A DNA stretch of 64,000 nt from Nocardioides daedukensis (GCF_013408415.1 NZ_JACCAA010000001.1:2976001-3040000), one strand, 5' to 3'; counted from the stretch's first letter, positions 52,287-62,438 are shown. Numbers and translations are program-made. Notes: a model not told the origin generated them from the letters alone.

Positions 52287-54062
52287 ATGGGCGGAACAGT
52301 CGAAGTCACCGGCCTCACCAAGAGCTTCGGTCGCCAGAACATCTGGCAGGACGTCACCATGACGTTGCCCCCGGGGGAGATCACTGCCCTGCTCGGGCCA
52401 TCCGGCACCGGCAAGTCGGTCTTCCTCAAGTCGGTGATGGGGCTGATCGATCCCGAAGCCGGCTCCATCCTGATCGACGGCGTCGACATGGTGACCGCGA
52501 AGGAGTCGAGGCGACTGGCCCTGCGCAAGAAGTTCGGCGTGCTGTTCCAGGACGGTGCACTGTTCGGGTCGATGAACGTCTATGACAACGTCGCGTTCCC
52601 GCTGCGTGAGCACACCAGGCTCAGCGAGGCGCAGATCCGCGACATCGTCTTCGAGAAGCTCGACCTGGTCGGCCTCCTTGGCACCGAGCACAAGCTCCCC
52701 GGGGAGATCTCGGGCGGCATGAAGAAGCGCGCCGGCCTGGCCCGCGCCATGGTCACCAACCCCGAGATCATCCTCATCGATGAGCCCGACTCCGGCCTTG
52801 ACCCGGTCCGCACGTCCAACCTCGCCCAGCTCCTGGTCGAGGTCAACACCGCCACCGATGCCACCATGCTCGTGGTCACCCACAACATCGAGCTGGCCCG
52901 CACCCTGCCCGACAACCTCGGCATGCTCTATCGCCGAGAGCTGGTCATGTTCGGCCCGCGCGAGGAGTTCCTACTCACCGATCACCCGGTGGTCTCCCAG
53001 TTCATGAGCGGCGACCCGATGGGACCGATCGGGATGAGCGAGGAGACCGACCACGGTCGCAACGACCCGGCCGGCTACGACGACTACGTTGCGGGCCCCG
53101 ACGGTGGCACCTCGGTGATGACGCGACACTCGGGCGCCCGCGCCATCGAAGTGCTGCCCCGCCAGCTGGTGCCGCACTCGGGAGCGGTCCGGGCCGGCGG
53201 CATGCGGCATCGTGAACGAGTTACCCAGGGCGGGAGCCACCTCTACGTCGCCGACGACGAGGATCGGCACCGAGTCCCACCAGTTCCCCGGCCCAACCCA
53301 CTCACCCGTGCGCTCCGCGCCACCGGCGACCTGTTCGCCCTGGGCATGGACACCGTCAGCCTCAGCTTCAAGCGGCCCTTCGCGCTGAAGGAGGCAATCG
53401 AGCAGTTTTGGTTCGTCGTCAGCATCTCATGGCTCCCCGCCCTGCTCGTGGCGATTCCCTTCGGGGCAGTGATCGCGCTGCAACTCGGCACGCTCACCGT
53501 CCAGATCGGAGCACAGTCCTTCACCGGAGCAGCCAGCGTGCTCGCCGTCGTGCAACAGGCCGCACCGATCGTCACCACCCTGGTCATCGCCGGGGCAGGT
53601 GGTGCCGCGATCTGTGCGGAGATCGGCTCACGGCGTATCCGCGACGAGATCGACGCCCTGCGGGTCATCGGGATCTCACCCGTGCAACGGCTCGTCGTGC
53701 CCAGGGTGCTGGCCTGCATGGCCGCAGCCGCACTCCTCAACGGACTGGTCTCCGTGGTCGGCGTACTGGGTGGGTATTTCTTCAACGTCGTCGTCCAGGG
53801 CGGGACCCCGGGTGCCTACCTGGCCAGCTTCACCGCACTCGCGCAGATCGAGGACCTCTGGGTCGGCGAGATCAAGGCCGTCATCTTCGGCTTCCTCGCC
53901 GGCGTCATCGCCTGCTATCGCGGGCTCAACACGGCGCCCGGTCCCAAGGGCGTGGGCGATGCGGTCAACCAGTCCGTGGTGATCACCTTCCTGCTGCTCT
54001 TCTTCGTCAACTTCGTGATCACCACGCTCTATCTCCAGCTCTTCCCCGGAAAGGGGGCCTGA
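52287..54062 (+). CDS. Mkl/MceG-type ABC ATPase fused to YrbE/MlaE permease
   Basis: 591 aa in one uninterrupted frame. Residues 1-about 235 are an MlaF/MceG ATPase: Walker A GPSGTGKS (37-44), signature ISGGMKKR (141-148), Walker B IILIDEP (161-167), switch His199. The MceG-specific extension starts at GPIGMSEETD (246-255), then an about 80-residue charged linker, and from about 336 to 591 a complete MlaE/YrbE permease (IEQFWFVVSISWLPALLVAIPFG, EIGSRRIRDEIDALRVIGISP, in pieces). In other actinobacteria these are separate genes. Together with the next permease it powers lipid import by the six Mce proteins. GAGGGAGCAAGC precedes the ATG. Confidence 0.9.
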   Translation: MGGTVEVTGLTKSFGRQNIWQDVTMTLPPGEITALLGPSGTGKSVFLKSVMGLIDPEAGSILIDGVDMVTAKESRRLALRKKFGVLFQDGALFGSMNVYDNVAFPLREHTRLSEAQIRDIVFEKLDLVGLLGTEHKLPGEISGGMKKRAGLARAMVTNPEIILIDEPDSGLDPVRTSNLAQLLVEVNTATDATMLVVTHNIELARTLPDNLGMLYRRELVMFGPREEFLLTDHPVVSQFMSGDPMGPIGMSEETDHGRNDPAGYDDYVAGPDGGTSVMTRHSGARAIEVLPRQLVPHSGAVRAGGMRHRERVTQGGSHLYVADDEDRHRVPPVPRPNPLTRALRATGDLFALGMDTVSLSFKRPFALKEAIEQFWFVVSISWLPALLVAIPFGAVIALQLGTLTVQIGAQSFTGAASVLAVVQQAAPIVTTLVIAGAGGAAICAEIGSRRIRDEIDALRVIGISPVQRLVVPRVLACMAAAALLNGLVSVVGVLGGYFFNVVVQGGTPGAYLASFTALAQIEDLWVGEIKAVIFGFLAGVIACYRGLNTAPGPKGVGDAVNQSVVITFLLLFFVNFVITTLYLQLFPGKGA

Positions 54063-54063
54063 G

Positions 54064-54969
54064 ATGACCTCGGTTCCGAGACAGTCGCCCAGCGACCAGC
54101 TCAACCAGCGGGGTGGCTCACGACGTCGTACGCCGTTGCCCGAACCTCGCGGCAGCCGTTGGTATGACCGCGTCCTGGCGCCGATTGCCAACGCCGGCGC
54201 CGACCTGCGCTTCCACGCGAAGGTGCTCGGCTGGATCCCGGCCACGCTCAAGCGCTATCCCCGCGACGTGCTCCGGTTGCTCTCCGAGGTGAGCTTCGGC
54301 TCCGGTGCGCTCGCCGTCATCGGCGGCACCATCGGCGTGATGCTCGGGATGACCCTCTTCGTCGGCAGCGTCGTCGGCATGCAGGGCTATGCGGCCCTGG
54401 ACCAGATCGGCACCTCGACCCTCAACGGGTTCATCTCGGCCTACTTCAACACCCGCGAGATCGCGCCGCTGGTCGCTGCACTGGCCCTGTCTGCCACCGT
54501 CGGCTCCGGCTTCACCGCCCAGCTCGGCGCCATGCAGATCAACGAGGAGGTCGACGCGCTGACCGTGATGGCGGTGCCGAGCGTGCCCTACTTGGTCACC
54601 ACCCGGGTGATCGCCGGCTTCATCGCGATCCTGCCGCTCTACACGATCGGGCTGCTCACCTCATATGCCGGATCGCGGATGATCACGGTGCTGTTCTACG
54701 GCCAGTCCGCGGGCACCTATGACCACTACTTCCACCTGTTCCTGCCCCCGATCGACATCCTGCTGTCGTTCGTGAAGGTGATGATCTTCTCGGTGATGAT
54801 CATCCTGATCCACTGCCGACTGGGCTTCACCGCCAAGGGCGGCCCGTCCGGAGTCGGGATGGCCGTCGGCACCGCCGTACGCCGCTCCATCGTCAGCGTC
54901 GCCGTCCTCGACCTGGTGCTCTCGATGGCGATGTGGGGCACTAGCACAACAGTGAGGATCGCCGGATGA
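54064..54969 (+). CDS. YrbE/MlaE-family permease (second subunit)
   Basis: 301 aa with about five or six membrane segments. A basic N-terminus of about 55 residues, then FHAKVLGWIPATLKRYPRDVLRLL, GSGFTAQLGAMQINEEVDALTVM (the conserved EExDAL coupling helix) and SVMIILIHCRLGFTAKGG, read in pieces. It pairs with the permease half of the preceding fusion. It starts one base after that stop and ends in ATGA overlap with mceA. Confidence 0.93.
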   Translation: MTSVPRQSPSDQLNQRGGSRRRTPLPEPRGSRWYDRVLAPIANAGADLRFHAKVLGWIPATLKRYPRDVLRLLSEVSFGSGALAVIGGTIGVMLGMTLFVGSVVGMQGYAALDQIGTSTLNGFISAYFNTREIAPLVAALALSATVGSGFTAQLGAMQINEEVDALTVMAVPSVPYLVTTRVIAGFIAILPLYTIGLLTSYAGSRMITVLFYGQSAGTYDHYFHLFLPPIDILLSFVKVMIFSVMIILIHCRLGFTAKGGPSGVGMAVGTAVRRSIVSVAVLDLVLSMAMWGTSTTVRIAG

Positions 54970-56264
54970 AGCGCCCCTACAAGGTCGTCGACGTGTTCCT
55001 CGGGCTCGCGTCGGTCGCACTCGCCCTGGCCCTGGTCGCAGTCGCCCTGATGACCTTCAACAAGGCCTTCGACGACACCGTCGAGGTCAGCCTGGAGACG
55101 GGCGCCGTGGGCAACGCGCTGCAGAAGGGCTCCGACGTGAAGCTCAACGGCGTACCGGTCGGGCGGGTGACCGCGATCGACAACACCTCCACCGGCGCCC
55201 GCCTCACCCTGGCCCTCGACCCGGACACCGCTGAGGCGCTGCCCGTCGAGACCACCGCACGCCTGCTGCCCAAGACCCTCTTCGGTGAGCGGTACGTCGT
55301 CCTCGTGCCGCCGGCAGACGGTGCCACCTCGGCTGGCCTCGAGGCCGGTGACAGCATCAACCAGGACGGCTCGGCCGAGGCCGTCGAGCTCCAGGAGCTC
55401 TTCGACCAGCTGCTGCCGGTGCTGCAGAGCATCGAGCCGGGCAAGCTCACCGCTGCCCTGGGGGAGCTGGCTGCGATGCTGCGCGGGCAGGGGACCGCGA
55501 TCGGTGACTCGATCACCCAGTGGGGCGCCTATCTGGAGAAGCTCAATCCACTGGTGCCCCAGATGACCGAGGGCATCGAGAAGCTCGCCCTGGTGGCGAA
55601 CGACTTCGACGCGATGGCGCCGGACCTGCTGGAGGCCCTGGACACGATGAGCACCACGTCGGCGACCCTGGTCGAGGAGCAGGACAACTTCGGTGACGTC
55701 TTCACCAACGTCATCACCGCCGCCGACTCCACCCGTGGCTTCGTGGCGAAGAACCAGGACACGATCATCGTGCTCTCGGAGGAGTCCCGGGCCGCGCTCG
55801 AGGCAGTGCGGCCCTACGCCGGTCAGTTCCCGTGCATCTTCAAGGCGGTGCGCACGTTCATCCCGGTGATGGACCGCACCCTGGGCAAGGGCAGCGACGA
55901 GCCGGGCATCCACGTGCGTCTCAACGTGGTCGAGTCCCGCGGCAAGTACCTGGCCGGCAAGGATGCGCCGCGCTACAGCACGAACGGCAAGACCCGTTGC
56001 CCCTACGTGACCGGTCAGGCCCGACGCAGCGCCCCGGGCGCAGGGGAGCCGGCGACCATCGCACCTCCGGCCAGCAACCTGCTGGACCAGAGGCTCACCC
56101 GCACGGTGGTCAACGGACTCGGTGACGCGAACTCCCCGGCCGAGAACCAGCTGGTCGCCGAGCTGATGGCGCCGACGCTGGGGATGGCCCCGGCCGACTT
56201 CCCCGAATGGGGCAGCCTCCTGGTCGGTCCCACGCTGCGCAACACGAAGGTGGAACTGCGATGA
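54966..56264 (+). CDS. Mce protein, MceA position
   Basis: 432 aa. One N-terminal membrane anchor (about 9-30), an MlaD/Mce domain (ALQKGSDVKLNGVPVGRVTAI), then the long helical needle region and a Cys-containing C-terminal part (QFPCIFKAVRTFIPVMDRTL). Six such proteins form a tube that carries hydrophobic molecules to the permease. Substrate is not evident. Confidence 0.93.
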   Translation: MKRPYKVVDVFLGLASVALALALVAVALMTFNKAFDDTVEVSLETGAVGNALQKGSDVKLNGVPVGRVTAIDNTSTGARLTLALDPDTAEALPVETTARLLPKTLFGERYVVLVPPADGATSAGLEAGDSINQDGSAEAVELQELFDQLLPVLQSIEPGKLTAALGELAAMLRGQGTAIGDSITQWGAYLEKLNPLVPQMTEGIEKLALVANDFDAMAPDLLEALDTMSTTSATLVEEQDNFGDVFTNVITAADSTRGFVAKNQDTIIVLSEESRAALEAVRPYAGQFPCIFKAVRTFIPVMDRTLGKGSDEPGIHVRLNVVESRGKYLAGKDAPRYSTNGKTRCPYVTGQARRSAPGAGEPATIAPPASNLLDQRLTRTVVNGLGDANSPAENQLVAELMAPTLGMAPADFPEWGSLLVGPTLRNTKVELR

Positions 56265-57292
56265 GCAAGAAACGAGACCTTCGCTTCACTGCCACGGTCG
56301 TCAAGAGCATCGTCTTCGTCGTGGTCACCGTCCTGGCCACCACGGTGCTGGCGGGGACCATCCGCAACAGCTCCAGCGGCGCGAAGACCGAGTACCGCGC
56401 CCTGTTCAGCGACGCGACCAGCCTCAACGAGGGCGACGACGTACGCGTCTCGGGGGTGAAGGTCGGCACCGTCACCGGTGTCGAGGTCGCCAAGGATCGC
56501 CTCGCCGAGGTCACCTTCACGGTCTCGCGCGACGTCGACCTGACCGAGGGGACCAGCGCCGAGCTCCGGTTCCGCAACGTGGTGGGACAGCGCTACCTCA
56601 ACATCGAGCTGCCGCAACGAGAAGGCACCACCCTCGAGCCGGGTCACACCTTCGAGCTCGCCGACACCACGCCGGCCCTCGACCTGACGGTCCTGTTCAA
56701 CGGGTTCCAGCCGCTGTTCAAGTTCCTCGACCCCGAGGACGTCAACGACCTCAGTGCGCAGATCATCGCGGTCTTCCAGGGCGAGGGCGCCACGGTGGAC
56801 GGGCTGCTGTCCAACACCGCCAGCCTGACCTCCGCGATCGCCGAGAAGGACCAGGTGATCGGTGAGCTGATCACCAACCTCAACACGGTCCTGACCACGA
56901 TCAGCAACCCGTCCGACCAGCTCGACACCACCATCACCACGCTCCAGCAGCTGGTCAGCGGCCTCGCCGAGGACCGCAAGGTGATCGGCGGAACGCTCGA
57001 GGGGCTCGGAGACCTGACCGTCAGCGTGGCCGACCTGCTCGAGGAGGGGCGGGCGCCGCTGAAGGGCTCCATCGCCGCGCTGGGTGACCTGTCGGGGAAC
57101 CTGGCCGACTCGGAGGAGGTCATCGACGACTTCCTCGCCACCCTGCCCACCAAGCTGGACCGGCTGGGCCGAGTGGCCAGCTATGGCTCGTGGCTCAACT
57201 TCTATGTCTGCTCGATCGATGGCCGGATCCCCATGCCCGAGGGCTACATGGGCGAACTCGGGGTCAAGCCGATCGCAGAAAGGTGCTTGTGA
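56261..57292 (+). CDS. Mce protein, MceB position
   Basis: 343 aa, ATG 56261 overlapping the mceA stop. Anchor helix at about 12-31 (VKSIVFVVVTVLATTVLAGT), Mce domain with LNEGDDVRVSGVKVGTVTGV, then the alpha-helical shaft. The upstream open frame inside mceA is not used. Confidence 0.93.
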   Translation: MSKKRDLRFTATVVKSIVFVVVTVLATTVLAGTIRNSSSGAKTEYRALFSDATSLNEGDDVRVSGVKVGTVTGVEVAKDRLAEVTFTVSRDVDLTEGTSAELRFRNVVGQRYLNIELPQREGTTLEPGHTFELADTTPALDLTVLFNGFQPLFKFLDPEDVNDLSAQIIAVFQGEGATVDGLLSNTASLTSAIAEKDQVIGELITNLNTVLTTISNPSDQLDTTITTLQQLVSGLAEDRKVIGGTLEGLGDLTVSVADLLEEGRAPLKGSIAALGDLSGNLADSEEVIDDFLATLPTKLDRLGRVASYGSWLNFYVCSIDGRIPMPEGYMGELGVKPIAERCL

Positions 57293-58308
57293 TGACGCGC
57301 TATCGCACAGCGTTCGCGGAACGGAACAAGGTCGTCATCGCCCTCGTCGGGCTCGCGGCCATGGTGCTGGTCTTCCTGGCCACCTTCAACGCCAGCTCGA
57401 TGCCCGGGCTGCGCGGGGACACCTACACCGCCAACTTCGCCGAAGCAGGCGGGATTCGTGCCGGCAACGAGGTACGGGTCGCCGGCGTCAAGGTCGGTGA
57501 GGTCACCGAGGTGCGCCTCGAGGGCGCGGTGGTCAAGGTCCAGTTCCGGGTCAAGGACGTCAGGATCGGCGACCAGAGCACGGCAGCCGTCAAGGTGAAG
57601 ACCCTGCTCGGCCAGAAGTACCTCGCCGTCGACCCGCTAGGGCGCGATGACCTGGAAGGCGCCATCCCGATGGCGAACACGTCGGTGCCCTATGACGTCA
57701 ACGCCGCGTTCTCCGACCTCTCCAGCAACGTCGACGAGATCGACACCGAGCAGCTGGAGACCAGCTTCGAGGTCCTCTCCGACACCTTCAAGGAGACGCC
57801 GGAGTCGGTGCAGGCCATCGTCACCGGGCTGACCAGCCTGTCGCGGACGATCTCGTCCCGGGACACCGAGCTGGCCGACCTCCTCGAGGAGGCAGACACG
57901 GTGACCACGACGCTGGCCGAGCGCAACGAGGAGTTCGCCAAGGTGATCACCGACGGCTCGGACCTGCTCGGCGAGCTTGAGCAACGGCGTGAGGCCGTGC
58001 ACGACATGCTCACCGGGACCGCCAGCCTGGCCACCCAGCTCGAGGGCCTGGTCACCGACAACGAGAAGACGCTCAAGCCCGCGCTGGCGAAGCTGGACGT
58101 GGTCTCGCGGATCCTCACCGACAACCAGAAGAACCTCGACTCGGCGCTGAAGAAGCTCGGGCCCTACTACCGGGTGCTGACCTCTGCCACCGGCAACGGC
58201 CACTGGATCGACTCCTACATCTGCGGTCTCTTCGACGCCTCCGGCGCCCCGGTGCTGGAGAACGACGCCGAACGGAACTGCTCTCCGAAGAAGGGTGGCG
58301 GACGATGA
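57292..58308 (+). CDS. Mce protein, MceC position
   Basis: 338 aa, ATG 57292 in a TGATG junction. Anchor at about 14-30, Mce domain AGNEVRVAGVKVGEVTEV and TLLGQKYLAVDP, a predicted coiled shaft (TELADLLEEADTVTTTLAERNEEF) and two C-terminal Cys. Confidence 0.93.
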   Translation: MTRYRTAFAERNKVVIALVGLAAMVLVFLATFNASSMPGLRGDTYTANFAEAGGIRAGNEVRVAGVKVGEVTEVRLEGAVVKVQFRVKDVRIGDQSTAAVKVKTLLGQKYLAVDPLGRDDLEGAIPMANTSVPYDVNAAFSDLSSNVDEIDTEQLETSFEVLSDTFKETPESVQAIVTGLTSLSRTISSRDTELADLLEEADTVTTTLAERNEEFAKVITDGSDLLGELEQRREAVHDMLTGTASLATQLEGLVTDNEKTLKPALAKLDVVSRILTDNQKNLDSALKKLGPYYRVLTSATGNGHWIDSYICGLFDASGAPVLENDAERNCSPKKGGGR

Positions 58309-59339
58309 GTCGCCGACTCCTGGCCGCACTGGCGGCCCTCCTGGTGATCGCCGCAGCCGCCTTCGCCATCAACCGGTGGATCCTCGACGAGGACCGCACC
58401 GAGGTCGTGGCGCTCTTCGACTCGACGGTCGGGCTCTACCCGGGATCCGACGTACAGATCCTCGGCGTCCCGGTCGGCACGGTCACCAAGGTGGAGCCCA
58501 AGGACGACCACGTCCGGGTCACCATGGAGCTCGACCCGGGCCAGCAGGTCGCTGCCGACACCGGCGCGGTCCTGGTTGCACCCACCCTGGTCAGCGACCG
58601 GTTCGTGCAGCTGACCAAGGCTTATGACGGTGGCGCCAAGCTGGCCTCGGGAACCGTGCTTGCCGCCGAGCGGACCGCCGTGCCGGTCGAGATCGACCAG
58701 CTCTACGAGAGCCTGCTGGACGTCAGCACCAAGCTCGGGCCCGAGGGCGCCAACAAGAACGGCGCGCTCTCCGACCTGCTCCAGGTCGCCGCCGACAACC
58801 TCGACGGGCAGGGGCGCAACCTCAACGTCATGCTCGAGGAGTTCAGCAAGGCGACCGCGACGTTGAGCGACACCGGCGGGGACTTCTTCTCGGTGGTCGA
58901 GAACCTCGACACGTTCTCCGAGATGCTGCTCGCCAACGACGGCACCGTCGCCCTGGCGAACAAGCAGTTCGCCACCGTCGCGGGCTACCTCGCCGACGAT
59001 CGGGACGAGCTGGCCTCCGCGGTGACCAACCTGGCCGACGCGATGGTCATCCTCGACGACTTCATCCGTGACAACCGAGGAAACCTCAAGACCAGCGTGG
59101 ACCAGCTGATCGCCCCCACCGAGGTGCTGGTCAAGCAGAAGACCTCGCTGGAGGAGTCGGTGCGACTGATCCCGCTGCTGCTGCAGAACTTCCTCAACAC
59201 CTATGACGAGGGCGGCAACACCCTGGACGGGCGAGGCAACCTCAACGAGCTGACCATCTGGTCCCGTGACGGGCTCAACGCCCGCACGTCCCCCGACGCG
59301 CCGCCGGCGCTGCTGCCCGCCACAGGAGGCGAACGATGA
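58305..59339 (+). CDS. Mce protein, MceD position
   Basis: 344 aa. Hydrophobic N-terminal anchor (about 4-22), Mce domain YPGSDVQILGVPVGTVTKV, helical shaft, and a Pro/Ala-rich end without the long Pro tail of some MceD proteins. ATGA overlap on both sides keeps the operon tight. Confidence 0.93.
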   Translation: MSRRLLAALAALLVIAAAAFAINRWILDEDRTEVVALFDSTVGLYPGSDVQILGVPVGTVTKVEPKDDHVRVTMELDPGQQVAADTGAVLVAPTLVSDRFVQLTKAYDGGAKLASGTVLAAERTAVPVEIDQLYESLLDVSTKLGPEGANKNGALSDLLQVAADNLDGQGRNLNVMLEEFSKATATLSDTGGDFFSVVENLDTFSEMLLANDGTVALANKQFATVAGYLADDRDELASAVTNLADAMVILDDFIRDNRGNLKTSVDQLIAPTEVLVKQKTSLEESVRLIPLLLQNFLNTYDEGGNTLDGRGNLNELTIWSRDGLNARTSPDAPPALLPATGGER

Positions 59340-60667
59340 GACGCCTGTTCAGCACCGCAGGACTCGGTGCCGGCATTCTGGCCCTGAGCAGCTGTGGACT
59401 CCTCGGTGGTGGTGTCTATGAGATGCCGCTCCCGGGTGGCGCCGACCTCGGTGACGACCCGATCTCGATCAGTGCGGACTTCGAGGACGCCCTCGACCTG
59501 GTGCCGCAGTCGACGGTGAAGGTCGACAACGTCCCGGTCGGCCGGGTCTCCAAGATCACCCTCAACGACGACGGCCACAGTGCCCACGTCGAGCTGAAGG
59601 TCAACGACGACGTCGACCTGCCCGGTGGGACCTCGGCGCGGCTGAGGCAGACCTCGCTGCTCGGCGAGAAGTACGTCGAGTTGGTCCGGCCGGTGGCATC
59701 CCCGGGAGGTCCGTCGCTGACGGACGGGGACAACCTGGGACTGGCCCAGACCTCGCAGGCCGCCGAGGTCGAGCAGGTGCTCGGTGCACTGTCCCTGGTC
59801 CTCAACGGTGGCGGCATCGCCCAGTTCCAGGAGATCTCCCGGGAGCTCCAGAACGTCTCGACCGGTCGACCCGGCGAGATCAAGGCGTTCCTGGGCCAGA
59901 TGGAGGAGTTCGTCACCGGCCTGGAGAGCCGCAAGGGCTCGATCACGGCCGCGATCGACGGGCTGGCCGACCTGTCCGAGACCCTCGAGGGTGACAAGGA
60001 GAAGATCTCCACCGCGCTCACGGAGCTGAGCCCCGGGATGAAGGTCATCGTCGACCAACGTGCCCAGCTGACCGCGATGCTCTCCTCGTTGGACAAGCTC
60101 TCCACCGTCACCGTCTCGACGCTGGATGCCGCGCAGGACGACATCGTCGCGGACTTCAAGGTGCTGGCGCCGATCCTCGAGCAGCTGGCCAAGGCCGGCA
60201 GCGACCTGCCCAACTCACTGCAGATGTTGCTCACCTACCCGTTCCCGGACTCGGTGCTGGGCGCGATCAAGGGCGACTACCTCAACGTCTTCATCACCAC
60301 GAACTTCCGCACGCTGCCCAATGACTGCAAGGTGAAGGGCTGCACCTGGCCCCAGCCGACGGCTGCCATCCCGGGGACCTCGATGCGGCGGGGCGCCATA
60401 CCGGCTCCGACGTTGTTGCCGCCGACCAGCTCGCCGGCTCCGGGGATGATCGAGTCGTCACTCACCGTGCCGTCGCCCTCGACCTCACCCTCGAGCAAGC
60501 CGAGCGTGAAGCCGTCCGAGAAGCCCAGCGCGACGCCGTCCTCCGGCGGTGCCAGCCCCAAGCCCTCGGACAGCACCTCGACGACGGCTCCTGCCGCTCC
60601 GCAGGGCAGCGCGAGTTCCTCCCCGACGGCACCCGCACCCACCCAGAACGGACGTGATGAGCGATGA
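59336..60667 (+). CDS. Mce lipoprotein, MceE (LprK) position
   Basis: 443 aa. The signal peptide ends in lipobox LSSC (Cys20), as expected for the MceE subunit. Mce domain PQSTVKVDNVPVGRVSKI, the shaft, and a late C-x-x-x-C (NDCKVKGCTWPQP). A tail of about 80 residues rich in Pro, Ser, Thr and Lys (PSEKPSATPSSGG) may reach through the cell wall. Confidence 0.93.
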   Translation: MRRLFSTAGLGAGILALSSCGLLGGGVYEMPLPGGADLGDDPISISADFEDALDLVPQSTVKVDNVPVGRVSKITLNDDGHSAHVELKVNDDVDLPGGTSARLRQTSLLGEKYVELVRPVASPGGPSLTDGDNLGLAQTSQAAEVEQVLGALSLVLNGGGIAQFQEISRELQNVSTGRPGEIKAFLGQMEEFVTGLESRKGSITAAIDGLADLSETLEGDKEKISTALTELSPGMKVIVDQRAQLTAMLSSLDKLSTVTVSTLDAAQDDIVADFKVLAPILEQLAKAGSDLPNSLQMLLTYPFPDSVLGAIKGDYLNVFITTNFRTLPNDCKVKGCTWPQPTAAIPGTSMRRGAIPAPTLLPPTSSPAPGMIESSLTVPSPSTSPSSKPSVKPSEKPSATPSSGGASPKPSDSTSTTAPAAPQGSASSSPTAPAPTQNGRDER

Positions 60668-61800
60668 TCACCGCACGCATACGCATCCAGCTGGTGCTCT
60701 TCGTGATCATCGCGCTCGGCGCGACGACCTGGCTCAGCGCCCGCTACGTCGGGCTGGACCCGTTCCGCGCCTCGTACGACGTGACCGTCGAGCTGCCCGA
60801 GGCGGGCGGTGCGTTCAAGAACGGCGAGGTGACCTATCGAGGGGTGCCCGTGGGCCGGGTCAAGGACCTGCGCGCGACCTCGGCGGGCACCGAGCTGGTG
60901 ATCCGGATCGACTCGGACGCACCCGCCATCCCGGCCGACGTCACCGCGCGAGTGGCGAACAGGTCGGCGATCGGTGAGCAATACCTCGACCTGCGCAGCG
61001 AGTCCGGCGGCGACGAGGCAACCCTCGCGGACGGCGACCGGATCGTCGGCGACGCCGACTCCCTGCCCCCGCCGATCGACGAGCTGCTGCGCTCCGGCTA
61101 CGACTTCGTCGAGTCGGTTCCCAAGGACGCCCTGTCCACGGTGATCGACGAGACCTACGAGCTCTCCAGAGGTGCATCGGGGCACATCCCCAGGCTGGTG
61201 GAGACCTCGAGCGAGTTCGCCGAGATCGCGGATCGCAACTTCCTGGTCACCAAGTCCCTGATCGAGTCCTCGACCCAGGTGCTCGAGACCCAGCACGAGG
61301 CGGCCGCGAGCATGCGGGCCTACAGCTCGGACCTGAAGACGCTGGCCACGACGCTTGCCGAGACCGACCAGCCGCTGCGGAGCCTGATCAAGCACACCCC
61401 GGCAGCTGCGCGTGAGGTCAGCACGTTGATGCACGACGTGGGTGGGCCGCTCGGTGAGCTGATGGCCAACCTGGTCACCACCGCGCAGATCTTCGGGATC
61501 AACTCCGACGGTGTCGAGGATGCCCTGATCCGGCTGCCCGATGCGATCTCCGCGGGTTATGCGGTGACCAACTCCCAGGGCCTGAACCTGGGTCTGGTGC
61601 AGACCTACTTCGACCCGTTGCCGTGCACCTCCGGCTATGGGGGGACCGAGGTCCGCCAGGGCCTCAAGTCCAATCCGGGCAAGCCGTTCAACACCCAGGC
61701 GGGCTGCACGCTCGACCCGTCCAGCGGCGCCAACGTGCGCGGACCGCGCAGCGTGCGCGTGGCCAGCGAGCTCTCCGACCTGCTCGGAGGAGACCAGTGA
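60664..61800 (+). CDS. Mce protein, MceF position
   Basis: 378 aa. Anchor at about 8-26, Mce domain AFKNGEVTYRGVPVGRVKDL, NRSAIGEQYLDL, helical shaft and a Cys near each end of the C-terminal domain (LPCTSGYGG ... AGCTLDPS). It completes the set of six. Its stop overlaps a GTG that starts the next gene. Confidence 0.93.
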   Translation: MITARIRIQLVLFVIIALGATTWLSARYVGLDPFRASYDVTVELPEAGGAFKNGEVTYRGVPVGRVKDLRATSAGTELVIRIDSDAPAIPADVTARVANRSAIGEQYLDLRSESGGDEATLADGDRIVGDADSLPPPIDELLRSGYDFVESVPKDALSTVIDETYELSRGASGHIPRLVETSSEFAEIADRNFLVTKSLIESSTQVLETQHEAAASMRAYSSDLKTLATTLAETDQPLRSLIKHTPAAAREVSTLMHDVGGPLGELMANLVTTAQIFGINSDGVEDALIRLPDAISAGYAVTNSQGLNLGLVQTYFDPLPCTSGYGGTEVRQGLKSNPGKPFNTQAGCTLDPSSGANVRGPRSVRVASELSDLLGGDQ

Positions 61801-62438
61801 GGCTTGAGATGACGAGATCAACTCGCACAGATGACAGGATCGGCGCCATGGAAACGGACGCCGATGACGAGACTTCCTCCCATCCCCTCCCCTTGGTGGA
61901 GGAAGAGGTCGAGCCGGCGACGCCGACGGGTGGTCGCCGGCTCGGCACCCACGAGTGGATCGCCCTGGCGATCGGCGTGCTGGCGATGTGTGCCGGGCTC
62001 TTCGCCCTCCTCGCCGCCGATGACGACACCGCGAACCCCCTGGACGCTGCTCGCGACTCGGCGCTGATCGCGGCGCACCGTCACATCACGACGATGAACA
62101 CGATGGACTATCGCCAGGTCGACGACGGGCTGGCCGCGTGGGAGGAAGCCACCACCGGTCTGCTCCACGACCAGACGGTCGCGATCTCCGAGGCCGAGCG
62201 CGAGGGCCTGGCCGACGCGAAGAAGATCACCGCCGGGAAGGTCGTGGACGCCGCCGTCCTCGACGTCACCGAGGACACCGCATCGGTGATCGCAGCGGTA
62301 GAGATCACCGTGCAGGACGACCTGGACAAGGGCTCGGAGCCGAGCCTGAAGCGCAACCGGTTCGCCGCGGACCTGGTCCGCGTCGACGGTGAGTGGAAGC
62401 TGGAGAACCTGCAGCAGGTGGCGGTGAAGCTGTCATGA
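61797..62438 (+). CDS. Mce-associated membrane protein 1
   Basis: 213 aa. GTG 61797 is chosen because GGAGGAG lies five bases before it and it overlaps the mceF stop as the other operon genes do; ATG 61809 or 61848 are alternatives. An acidic N-terminus, one membrane helix (about 60-80) and a C-terminal SnoaL/NTF2-like domain with ALIAAHRHITTMNTMDYRQVDDGLAAW, typical of Mce-associated (Mas) proteins that stabilise the complex. Confidence 0.87.
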   Translation: MRLEMTRSTRTDDRIGAMETDADDETSSHPLPLVEEEVEPATPTGGRRLGTHEWIALAIGVLAMCAGLFALLAADDDTANPLDAARDSALIAAHRHITTMNTMDYRQVDDGLAAWEEATTGLLHDQTVAISEAEREGLADAKKITAGKVVDAAVLDVTEDTASVIAAVEITVQDDLDKGSEPSLKRNRFAADLVRVDGEWKLENLQQVAVKLS

